Positions 52,725-61,700 of a stretch of DNA of 64,000 nucleotides are shown here, one piece after another (positions within the stretch are counted from its first letter, which is position 1; each line of letters starts with the position of its first letter). The stretch is from contig NZ_JAPJDA010000005.1 in the NCBI RefSeq assembly GCF_026241755.1, positions 62,001-126,000 of the forward strand. The letters are read 5' to 3'. This DNA is from Salinimicrobium profundisediminis. GTDB taxonomy: Bacteria > Bacteroidota > Bacteroidia > Flavobacteriales > Flavobacteriaceae. The position numbers and the translations under genes are program-made. Below the pieces are notes generated by a model, which was not told the origin of the DNA, ran no database searches, and worked only from the letters and a program-made list of their open reading frames with translations.

Positions 52725-53408
52725 TTGAATCTTATACTAACCTGTGAACACGCCGGAAATGAAATTCCGCAGGAATATGAACAACTGTTTTCAGAAGCGC
52801 AGGAAGTGCTGGAGACGCACCGGGGTTATGATCCCGGAGCATTAGATCTATTCCAGGAGCTTTCGCCTTTGGCAGTTTTTAGGCAGGAATATATGATAAG
52901 CAGGCTTTTGGTGGAACCTAACCGTTCGCTGGGCCATCCGCAGCTTTTTTCAGAATTTACAGCCCAACTTCAGGAGGCTCAAAAAGAGCAAATTCTGGAA
53001 GATTTTTATATCCCATACCGGACTTATATTGAAAGCAGGATTGGCGATCTTATTTCAGCAGGCAAAGAAATTGTACATATTTCGGTTCATAGTTTTACGC
53101 CAGAGCTTAATGGGGAGGTAAGAAATGCTGATATTGGCCTGCTCTTTGATCCCGCCCGTAAGAGTGAAGTGAAATTCTGTGAAAGATTTGAAGAAAGTCT
53201 TCTTCAGCAGAATGAAAATTTGCGGGTAAGATTCAATTATCCCTATTTGGGGATTGATGACGGATTTACTACTTATCTGCGCCAAAAATTTCCGCAGCAA
53301 TATTTGGGCATTGAGCTGGAGGTTAATCAAAAGTTTGTTCAAAATAATAAAATGGAAAAGCACTTCAAAAATGACATTTTTGAAGCGCTTTTCAGGTTAA
53401 TGTCATAA
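52725..53408 (+). CDS. N-formylglutamate amidohydrolase-like protein
   Basis: 227 residues of the FGase family (HutG/COG3931-like). It has LILTCEHAGNEIP (the metal-binding CEHAGN), THRGYDPGALDLF, VEPNRSLGHPQLF, HISVHSFTPEL and an IGIEL-type end, the usual motif order. Zinc-dependent amidases of this family hydrolyse N-formylglutamate or N-acyl amino acids; without hut genes nearby, histidine breakdown is unlikely. The start is TTG at 52725. Position directly after two ligases suggests it removes or recycles an acyl group. The last codons encode a full copy of the palindromic repeat (53365-53383). Confidence 0.88.
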   Translation: MNLILTCEHAGNEIPQEYEQLFSEAQEVLETHRGYDPGALDLFQELSPLAVFRQEYMISRLLVEPNRSLGHPQLFSEFTAQLQEAQKEQILEDFYIPYRTYIESRIGDLISAGKEIVHISVHSFTPELNGEVRNADIGLLFDPARKSEVKFCERFEESLLQQNENLRVRFNYPYLGIDDGFTTYLRQKFPQQYLGIELEVNQKFVQNNKMEKHFKNDIFEALFRLMS

Positions 53409-53416
53409 TTGGCCTC

Positions 53417-53830
53417 TTAACCGTTGAGGGTAGAGTCCAGGGTGATTTCTGAATTAAGTAATTTTGAAATAGGACAATTTTCTTTAGCGTGCTTCACCAG
53501 CTCATTAAATTTATCCTGCGAGATGCCGGGTACTTTTGCTGTGAGAATTAGGTGAGACTTCTTGATGGTTCCATCCTCAAAGGTGATCTCGCATTTTGTT
53601 TCAAGTTCAACCGGATTAAATTCTTCTTTACTAAGATTGGCCGAAAGCTGCATTGTAAAACAGCCGGCATGTGCAGCTCCAATAAGCTCTTCAGGATTTG
53701 TTCCTTTTTCATCTTCAAACCGGGTGTGAAAGGAATAGGGAGTTTTTTGCAGTACCTGACTTTGGGTAGATAAATTTCCTTTTCCTTCTTTGATTGTGCC
53801 GTTCCATACGGCTGTTGCTTTTCTTTTCAT
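53417..53830 (-). CDS. OsmC family peroxiredoxin-like protein
   Basis: 137 residues. Thiol-dependent reduction of organic hydroperoxides. Redox cysteines Cys57 (GAAHAGCFTMQLSA) and Cys119 (AKENCPISKLL) are both present at the family spacing, and the N-terminal KATAVWNGTIKEGKGNLSTQS with NPEELIGAAHAGC is OsmC-type rather than Ohr. OsmC is often induced by osmotic stress. Transcribed alone, 8 bases convergent with the amidohydrolase gene. Confidence 0.92.
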   Translation of the reverse strand: MKRKATAVWNGTIKEGKGNLSTQSQVLQKTPYSFHTRFEDEKGTNPEELIGAAHAGCFTMQLSANLSKEEFNPVELETKCEITFEDGTIKKSHLILTAKVPGISQDKFNELVKHAKENCPISKLLNSEITLDSTLNG

Positions 53831-54002
53831 GCTTAGGTTTGGTTTTTAAGTGATTTCATATTTGTAACAAAGGAGTAGCGAACATGTTTACTGCTATGTT
53901 CTTTCATATACTTTGTTGAAATGGTCCACGATAGTAATTTTTTTCTGTAACTATTTTAGGACTTTTGAAGATACAATTTTCTCATTAAGAATTAGCCTGC
54001 AA

Positions 54003-54881
54003 TCAGGTTAAAACTACCTTAAGTTCATTTCTGTAATGCGAAGGAGATTTTCCCGTAAACTTTTTGAACTGCTTATTGAAATGGCTGAAATTATTAAATC
54101 CACTTTCAAAACACACTTCGGTTATACTTACCTGTTTCTCATGAAGTAATTTGGCAGCGTGCACCAACCGGTACTCGTTTACGAATTGGGTAAATGTTTT
54201 CCCTGTAATTTTCTTAAAATACCTGCAGAAAGCCGGTACAGTCATGCTCACCTTACCGGCAACCTCTTCAAGGCCAATGGGACGTTGAAATTCTTCTTTT
54301 ACAAAATTGAATATATTATTGATTCTATGATTGTCCTGAAGTTCGGTTTCCAGAAGGAACCCCTTTGCATTCAGCACAGAATATTCCGTAGAATTTTCCA
54401 TTAGGTGTAAAATTTCAAGAAGTCCAAGAAGGCGTTGAAAAGGAGGTTTATTTTCAAGAGATTCCATTTTCTCTCCAATATCCTTTTTTGACTCCCCATA
54501 ATAGACAATTCCCATGGTTGCCTTCTCAAAAAGTGCTTTTATGTTCTTCATTTCGGGGAGTTCGAAAAAACTATTTCCCAAAAAATCGGGTTTCATCTGT
54601 ATCACGGTTTCGTTCTCGTTACCTGTAAGCCCATCTGTAAAGCCACAGTGAGGAAGATTGGAACCTATTAACATAAGATCCCCGTCACGATAGTAGGAGA
54701 TGTGACTTCCAATCTGTCTTTTTCCTGATCCTTTATTCACGTAAACCAGTTCTATTTCTGGATGATAATGCCAAAAAGTATGTTTCCTGTTTTGGTGGTT
54801 CTTATTATAGGTTCTATACAAAATAGAACTTCCAAAAGCAGGTTCAATTTTTTCCAGTTCAGGTTTTACATTAATATTCAT
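54003..54881 (-). CDS. AraC-family transcriptional regulator
   Basis: 292 residues. N-terminal cupin-like sensor domain (about 20-110; FWHYHPEIELVYVNKGSGKRQIG) and a C-terminal pair of helix-turn-helix motifs (about 190-290): GLEEVAGKVSMTVPAFCRYFKKITGKTFTQFVNEYRL and SITEVCFESGFNNFSHFNKQFKKFTGKSPSHYR. The cupin sensors of this class bind sugars or small ligands. It is divergent from the secreted protein at 55092 and might control it or the OsmC gene, but no operator is visible. Confidence 0.9.
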   Translation of the reverse strand: MNINVKPELEKIEPAFGSSILYRTYNKNHQNRKHTFWHYHPEIELVYVNKGSGKRQIGSHISYYRDGDLMLIGSNLPHCGFTDGLTGNENETVIQMKPDFLGNSFFELPEMKNIKALFEKATMGIVYYGESKKDIGEKMESLENKPPFQRLLGLLEILHLMENSTEYSVLNAKGFLLETELQDNHRINNIFNFVKEEFQRPIGLEEVAGKVSMTVPAFCRYFKKITGKTFTQFVNEYRLVHAAKLLHEKQVSITEVCFESGFNNFSHFNKQFKKFTGKSPSHYRNELKVVLT

Positions 54882-55091
54882 AAATAGGAGTAAAGTTTGA
54901 ATGAAATTTAATCTGAATGAAAATACTCTACTTCTGCAAAATTACCCGATATAGGTGCATATTTAACCTATAACGTTTTAGTGAGCCTTATTAATATCAA
55001 TTTTGAACACTTTTGTGCCAATTTTGATCTATTTGTAAAGGAGATAAGCGATTATGTTTGTTGTGTAATATCTAATCTATTAACTAAAACG

Positions 55092-55685
55092 ATGAAAATT
55101 ATGAAAAAGCTAAAAAACATTGCAGTAATTGTTTTTTTCCTTTCCACCTTTTCTTATGCAGGTGATATGGAAAAAGAGGAGGAGGTAAGATTAAATGGAG
55201 AGCAAACTTTGTTAGTAGACCTTTCTAATTTGAATCAGGGAACGGTTATTTTATTTGAAGATCAATATGGCGTAACGCTTTACAAGGATGACCTGGTAAG
55301 AGGTGGAAAGTATAACAAGAGGCTGGACCTTGAAATGGTGCCGCAGGGGATCTACTTTTTAAAGGTGGATAAAAGGTTAGCGACAAAAACATGGAAGATC
55401 CAGAAATCTTCTGAAGGGGTAAAAATCCTTGGAAGTTCTTCTACTATAGGGAAGCCCCATTTTCGAACTCACGAAGAAGTTCTTAATGTTTACATATCAA
55501 ACCCCGACAAGCAGCCTTTGAATATGACCGTTGAAGATGGTTCTGGAGTAATCCTGGCCACTGTCAAAGCTTCTGGTAAGGATTTCCAAAAGTCTCTTGA
55601 TTTCTCAAGAGTTCCATCGGGAGAGTATTTTGTAAAACTTTACAGGGGAGAAGAAGAGTTTACTAAAAAAGTAGTTATTAATTAA
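55092..55685 (+). CDS. Secreted protein with two Por-secretion-tail-like repeats
   Basis: 197 residues from the ATG at 55092 (MKIMKKLKNIAVIVFFLSTFSYAG); a second ATG at 55101 is possible, and the longer open frame from 54981 lacks a signal. After the signal peptide come two beta-sandwich-like repeats (about 30-115 and 125-197), each ending in an R-x-x-[VL]-x-G-x-Y-F-[VL]-K pattern (VPQGIYFLKV, VPSGEYFVKL) as in type IX secretion tails and DUF3244 proteins. The second repeat is C-terminal, as a sorting tail would be, but the protein has no other domain. Strong terminator downstream. Confidence 0.65.
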   Translation: MKIMKKLKNIAVIVFFLSTFSYAGDMEKEEEVRLNGEQTLLVDLSNLNQGTVILFEDQYGVTLYKDDLVRGGKYNKRLDLEMVPQGIYFLKVDKRLATKTWKIQKSSEGVKILGSSSTIGKPHFRTHEEVLNVYISNPDKQPLNMTVEDGSGVILATVKASGKDFQKSLDFSRVPSGEYFVKLYRGEEEFTKKVVIN

Positions 55686-55704
55686 GGATCAATCACTACT
55701 TATA

Positions 55705-55736
55705 AAAACTGCCCCGGGATTTCCCGGGGCAGTTTT
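55705..55736. terminator. GC-rich bidirectional terminator
   Basis: 15-bp perfect stem AAAACTGCCCCGGGA (55705-55719) and its complement (55722-55736) with A-run and T-run flanks. It ends the secreted protein from the left and the glgE-treS-glgB operon from the right (glgB stop at 55759). Confidence 0.85.
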
Positions 55737-55758
55737 GTTTATGAATATGAAGACTTTC

Positions 55759-58749
55759 TTAACCCTTTTTCAGGTAGATAACACCCATTGGTGGTATGGT
55801 GAGGGATAGGGAATTATCTTGCCCGTGGGCTGACAGTTCTGTACTTTCTATCTCTCCATCGTTCTTCACGTTACTACCGCCAAACCTGTTATCATCACTA
55901 TTGAAGATCTCTTTCCATTTTCCTGCTTTTTCAACTCCAATCCGGTAATTTTCACGGGGTAATGGTGTGAAATTACACACTACGAGAATGTTGTCTTTAG
56001 GATCATTGCCTTTTCTTAAAAAGCTAATAATACTATTCTCTTCATCTTTAATATCTACCCATTCAAACCCTTCATGTGAAAAAGCTTTTTCGTACAGTGC
56101 AGGTTCCTTTTTGTACAGTTTGTTGAGTTCTTTAAAGGTCTCCTGGATTTGGCGGTGATAATTATCATTGGTTAAATGCCACGCAAGGCTGGAATCGTGA
56201 TCCCACTCGGTGGTTTGGCCAAATTCTGCACCCATAAACAGGAGTTTCGTTCCGGGGTGGGCGTACATGTACGCATACAAGGTGCGAAGATTCGCAAATT
56301 TGTTCCATTCATCTCCCGGCATTTTATTGAGAATAGCCTGTTTTCCATACACCACCTCATCATGTGACAGGGGTAGCATGAAGTTTTCAGTAAAAGCGTA
56401 ATTCGAACTAAAAGTGATGGTATTTTGGTGGTATTTTCTATTGATAGGATCTTCACTAAAATACTTCAGTGTATCGTGCATCCAACCCATCATCCATTTC
56501 ATTCCGAAGCCAAGGCCTCCAATATAGGTAGGTTTTGAAACCATGGGCCAGGCGGTAGATTCTTCAGCAATGGTCACGGCATCAGGAAATTCCTTGTACA
56601 CTACTTCATTAAATTCTTTCAGAAAACTTATCGCTTCCAGATTTTCATTTCCGCCGTGTTCATTGGGTTCCCATTCGCCTTCTTTTCTCGAATAGTCCAG
56701 ATATAACATAGAGGCCACGGCATCTACACGCAATCCGTCGGCATGAAACTTGTCCAGCCAGAATACTGCGTTACTTATAAGGAACGAGCGCACCTCATTA
56801 CGGCCGTAATTGAAGATGTAGCTCTGCCAGTCTGGGTGAAAACCTTTTTTAGGATCGGCATGTTCATAGAGATAGGTGCCATCAAAATAGTGCAACCCAT
56901 GTAAGTCTGAAGGGAAGTGGGAGGGAACCCAGTCGAGGATCACTCCAATTCCTGCCTGGTGAAGACTGTCAATAAGCTGCATAAATTCCTGCGGAGTACC
57001 AAAGCGGCTGGAAGGAGCGAAGTAGCCAGTGATCTGGTAGCCCCACGAACCAAAGAAAGGATGCTCCATTACAGGCATGAATTCTACGTGTGTGAATCCC
57101 ATTTCTTTGATATACTTCGGAAGTTGCTCGGCCAGTTCTAAATATGTAAGAGAACGAAGCCCATCTTCGGGAACACGTTTCCAGGATCCCAGGTGCAACT
57201 CGTAAACCGACATTGGTTGTGGCTTGCCTTCTTTTTTCTGCCTGTCTTTTATCCAGACCTTATCTTTCCAGGTGTTCTCAAGGTCCCATACCACAGAAGC
57301 TGTGTTTGGTGGGGTTTCCCATTGAAAAGCAAAAGGGTCTCCTTTATCGGCTTCATAACCGTTGTTTGACCTGATAAAATACTTGTACAAACTGCCCTTT
57401 TTGGCACCCGGGATAAACACTTCCCATATCCCGGAACCATCCCAACGGGCTTTCATGGGGTGGGATTCCCTGTCCCAATTGTTGAAATCTCCCACTACCG
57501 CAACTTTTTCAGCATTGGGAGCCCAAACAGCGAAATAAACTCCTTCGGTACCCATATATTCCATAAGATGCGATCCCAACTTGTTGTAAAGGTGGTAGTG
57601 TTTGCCTTCACGGAACAGGTGAATATCAAATTCTGTAAGTAAAGTGGCTTCTACCGGTTTGCCTGAAGATGATTTCTGCTCCTCTTTCTTATCTGTGGTA
57701 AGATCTTCTACTTGTTTTTTGGCTTTTTGTGCAGCCGCCATCATTTCCTCTTTATCGGGTATGATATCCTCTAGTTTTTTCTTTGCTTTTTCGGCTTTTG
57801 GAATGAGCTTTTCGGCAAAACTGCCTGCTGCATCTTTCATGTTTTCGATATCTTCGGCATCAGGGAGAAGATCTTTAGCCATTTTTTCGAGGTCGTTTTT
57901 GGTGCCCTTTTTTGGAGTGACCTTCTTTTTTATATTATCGGCAGTTTCTTTTGCTGCGTCTTTAAGATCTTCAGAAGGGGAGGTGTTGGGCAGCTTCATT
58001 TTTTCTTCCGCACTAATTCCCTCAATTTTTTTCTGCCGGGACATCTTCTTTACCGGCTTCTTTTCTGCTTGTTTTTCTCCGGTTTTTAAATCTGTACTTT
58101 TCTTATTTGCTTTTTTATCAGCTGGTTTTTTAGTGCCGGTCTTTTTCTCGGGATTTTCCTGGGGCGTAGTGGTTACCTTGGTTGCAGGGGCGGCAACATC
58201 GGGTACTTGCTCATCGGTTAGAGGCTTCTGGAACTTGGCAGGTTTAGAAGTAGTACCCGATTTTTTCTTTTCTGCGGAAGTTTTTCCAGCCTGTTTTTTT
58301 GGCTTCGGATTGACCGCGGCATCTGCATCGGGCATCTTGGTTTTTGGTAAACCTGTTTTTAATTTGGTAGCCCCTTCTTTAGGAGAAGATTTGTCTTTTG
58401 CTGATGCTTTTTTGGTCTGTTTTTTCGGCTTCGGATTGGCTGCAGCATCTGCATCGGGCATCTTTGTCTTTGGCAAACCTGTATTTAATTTGGTCGACTC
58501 TTTTTCAGAAGATTCAGCTTTACCTGAAGTCTTCTTGTTAGCCGCTTCTTTTTTTGAAGCCGACTTTCCTGAAGAGGTTTTTTTATATCCTGTTTTCTCC
58601 GGAGTCTTTTTACCTACTCCTTTAGGCCCTTTTACATCTCCCGATTCTTCAGCAGATCTTTTGCCTTTATCTACAGGACCTTTCGGAGCTTTTCCGGTGC
58701 CTGAAATATTTTTATCTATATCTTTTTTATTACTTTCTTTTTTAGCCAT
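55759..58749 (-). CDS. glgB: 1,4-alpha-glucan branching enzyme with a long Lys/Ala-rich N-terminal extension
   Basis: 996 residues against about 630-740 for usual GlgB. Residues 1 to about 366 are low complexity (Lys, Ala, Ser, Pro, Glu) and hydrophilic: histone-H1-like basic runs, then helical LEA-like runs (DLKDAAKETADNIKKK, DAAGSFAEKLIPKAE). A 26-residue unit is duplicated (86-111 and 128-153, 24 of 26 identical). From about 370: CBM48 (VYFAVWAPNAEKVAVVGDFNNWD) and the GH13 barrel with GYQITGYFAPSSRFG, nucleophile Asp in GLRVDAVASM, acid Glu in TIAEESTAW and LPLSHDEVV. Adds alpha-1,6 branches. Last gene of the minus-strand glgE-treS-glgB operon, 3 bases after treS. Start ATG 58749 gives the whole extension; a later start is not indicated. 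Confidence 0.93.
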   Translation of the reverse strand: MAKKESNKKDIDKNISGTGKAPKGPVDKGKRSAEESGDVKGPKGVGKKTPEKTGYKKTSSGKSASKKEAANKKTSGKAESSEKESTKLNTGLPKTKMPDADAAANPKPKKQTKKASAKDKSSPKEGATKLKTGLPKTKMPDADAAVNPKPKKQAGKTSAEKKKSGTTSKPAKFQKPLTDEQVPDVAAPATKVTTTPQENPEKKTGTKKPADKKANKKSTDLKTGEKQAEKKPVKKMSRQKKIEGISAEEKMKLPNTSPSEDLKDAAKETADNIKKKVTPKKGTKNDLEKMAKDLLPDAEDIENMKDAAGSFAEKLIPKAEKAKKKLEDIIPDKEEMMAAAQKAKKQVEDLTTDKKEEQKSSSGKPVEATLLTEFDIHLFREGKHYHLYNKLGSHLMEYMGTEGVYFAVWAPNAEKVAVVGDFNNWDRESHPMKARWDGSGIWEVFIPGAKKGSLYKYFIRSNNGYEADKGDPFAFQWETPPNTASVVWDLENTWKDKVWIKDRQKKEGKPQPMSVYELHLGSWKRVPEDGLRSLTYLELAEQLPKYIKEMGFTHVEFMPVMEHPFFGSWGYQITGYFAPSSRFGTPQEFMQLIDSLHQAGIGVILDWVPSHFPSDLHGLHYFDGTYLYEHADPKKGFHPDWQSYIFNYGRNEVRSFLISNAVFWLDKFHADGLRVDAVASMLYLDYSRKEGEWEPNEHGGNENLEAISFLKEFNEVVYKEFPDAVTIAEESTAWPMVSKPTYIGGLGFGMKWMMGWMHDTLKYFSEDPINRKYHQNTITFSSNYAFTENFMLPLSHDEVVYGKQAILNKMPGDEWNKFANLRTLYAYMYAHPGTKLLFMGAEFGQTTEWDHDSSLAWHLTNDNYHRQIQETFKELNKLYKKEPALYEKAFSHEGFEWVDIKDEENSIISFLRKGNDPKDNILVVCNFTPLPRENYRIGVEKAGKWKEIFNSDDNRFGGSNVKNDGEIESTELSAHGQDNSLSLTIPPMGVIYLKKG

Positions 58750-58752
58750 GAT

Positions 58753-61700
58753 TTATTGTTTTATGCATGATTTAATTCCCCTAAGCGGGATCAAGACCCA
58801 GTCTGGCCGGTTGTTTAGTTCGTAGTTCATCTCGTAGATAGCTTTTTCAAGCAGGAATATCTGCATGAGGATCTCGGTATCATCCTTGTCTGGCGGTATG
58901 AAATCATTTTCTCCTACATGCTCATAATAACCTTCCAGGAAAATTTTAGTGACCACATAGTACCAGCTATCGGCCCATGTGTCTAACTCTCCTTCTTTAT
59001 TATGGTCGTCAATTTCAGATTCCATTATACTGCTATAGGCAGCGTAATGAAAGGAGCGAACCATTCCGGCTACATCGCGCAGCGGCGAACGTTTTAATCT
59101 TCTTTCACTAAAGGACCTCGCCGGTTCTCCTTCAAAATCAATTATTACAAAGTCTTTACCTGTCCATAAAACCTGGCCTAGGTGATAATCCCCGTGGGTC
59201 CTGATTTTCATTATAGGAATTTTGTGGTCGTAGACTTTTTTGAAGGTGCTAAGCACTTCTGCTTTCATATCCAATACTTCCTGTGCTTCCTCCTGAATAT
59301 GCTTCGGAAGGGTTTTAATACTCTTCTGAAGGTTTTGGAAAGCATTCCGTGTAAGGGATTGCAGGGAAGAAAATAATGATCGCTGGTAGTGCAAAGAGAA
59401 AGGTTCCGGCTCAAAATCTACCTCCATTGGGTTTGCTGCCAGTGCCTTGTGCATCTCGGCAGTTCTTTGTCCCAGCAGGAACATCCTTTCGGGAAAAACA
59501 GCCCCCAGTAACTCTTTCATATTTTCTGAAAGATCCTGGTAGGAGAGCGGACTCAGCGTATGCGCTATTGGCTCGTACTCCTGGTCTTTTGGCAAGGTGA
59601 GTACCCTGTCAAAAAAGCGGTTTAAGGCATCCTTTGTATAATCCCATGCATCTCCCTGGTTTGGTACCAGATCTTGCATCATACCCAACACGATGATGTT
59701 CTTGGGGTCGGGTTTGTATTCTATTGCTCCCACAAATCGGGGAGAATTCTTGTATTCTGTTTTTTCAGTAAGATATCGGGTAATCTCCAGGTCTGGATTA
59801 ATAGTGTTATCCAGCTTCCTGTACAACTTTAAAAAATACCTGTTATCAAAAATAAGTGAGGTGTTACTTTGCTCTGCATTAAGGATCTTGGAATTAACCT
59901 TTTCTGCTTCAGCATCAAATTGATCCTCACTGTGATAGAATACCAGGTTGCCACGCCCACTATTTAGTTTTCTTCCTTTTTTAATATTTCTGAAGAGCAC
60001 ATTTCTGAAGTTCTCGCTGTAAACCGAATCAAAAAGATAACCTTCTTCCCCGTCTATCTTAAGTTTTGCAATAATTCCTTTCCCCGGAATATCCTTGTAT
60101 GCATCTTCTAAAGTTTCACTCATAAAACTGAGTGGCAGCTGATAAACCTCGGGAAGTCCGTCATTATAACTCACTTCAATAGTGATTAAAGTTGACGGAA
60201 TATCTTTTACGGGTATATCTACCTTGTTCACCACAGAGATACTCTGAATGACTCTTGATTTGCCCCCAAACCAGCGGCAGGTGTTGAGGTACCCGGGAAG
60301 TATATTTTGTTCTAATTTGGTTTTGGTCTTATTATTTAGAAGTTGCTCCCAATTATCAATGCTCAAAGCCGGAGTTTCCGATTGTGCTACATGGCCTTCC
60401 TCTTTTTGTAACTGGAACCAGTAGTAACCGTGAGGCGCCATGGTAAAAAGGTAAGGATGCTCTGTGATTCGTGGAAACTTGTTGTGACTAAACACCTCTA
60501 CGGGAATATAACCCTCATAGGCTTCCAGGTCTAGCTCGGCTGCCTGCGGGAAGCGGGAAAGGTTCCCTAATACCAGAATGTCTTCATCTTCAAAGGTTCT
60601 GGTGTAAGCTATGATCTTGGCATTACTCGGCGAAAGGAAATTAATATCACCACGGCCAAAGGCCTTATATTTTTTTCTCATGCTAATGATCCGCTTCATC
60701 CACCATAATAGTGAAGAAGAGTTCATCTGTTCGGTCTCAACATTTATTGACTCATACTTGTATGCAGGATCTATAATAACCGGAAGGTAAAGCTTATGCG
60801 GATTGGCATGGGAGAACCCTGCATTACGGTCAGACGACCATTGCATTGGTGTTCTCACCCCATCGCGGTCTCCAAGGTAATAGTTATCACCCATACCTAT
60901 TTCGTCTCCGTAATAGATCACCGGGGTACCGGGAAGGGAGAACAGCAGTACATTCATCAACTCTATCTTGTTGCGATTGTTCTCAAGCAGGGGAGCCAGC
61001 CTGTGACGTATCCCAACATTGATCTTTGCCTGCGGGTCTTTAGTGTAGACCTTGTACATGTAATCTCTTTCTTCATCGGTAACCATCTCCAGGGTCAATT
61101 CATCGTGATTCCGAAGAAAAATGGCCCACTGGCAGTTCTCAGGAATTTCTGGTGTCTGGTCAATAATATCCATAATAGGATACCTGTCTTCCATTTTGAC
61201 CGACATAAACATTCTGGGCATAATGGGGAAGTGATAGTTCATATGACATTCATTTCCTTCTCCAAAATATGCCGCCGAATCTTCGGGCCACATGTTTGCT
61301 TCTGCAAGCAGAAGTTTATTTTCATACTTGTTATCTACATGTGCCCTTAGCTTCTGAAGAAATTCATGGGTCTCGGGCAGGTTTTCACAATTTGTGCCTT
61401 CTCTTTCAAAAAGATAAGGTACTGCATCAAGCCTGAAACCATCTACACCCAGGTCAAACCAGAAATCAAGTACATCAAAAACTTCCTGCTGTACTTTTGG
61501 GTTGTCGAAATTTAAATCGGGTTGATGACTGAAGAAACGGTGCCAGAAATATTGCTGTGCAACAGGATCCCAGGTCCAGTTGGAAGGTTCGGTATCTGTA
61601 AAAATGATTCGGGTGTCCTTATATTTTGTGGGATCATCGGTCCACACGTAATAATCTCTTTCGGGAGAACCTACGGGAGCGTGGCGTGCTTTCTGAAACC

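Noticed and set aside
52725-53408. Histidine-utilisation HutG
   Set aside because: No hutH, hutU or hutI nearby, and the gene follows two ligases.
57644-58825. 393-codon open frame on the plus strand, antisense to glgB
   Set aside because: It is a shadow of the Lys-rich minus-strand extension: the reverse reading gives Phe/Ser/Ala/Leu-rich low complexity without family similarity or start signals.
60796-61350. 184-codon plus-strand frame antisense to treS
   Set aside because: Shadow of the TreS coding strand.
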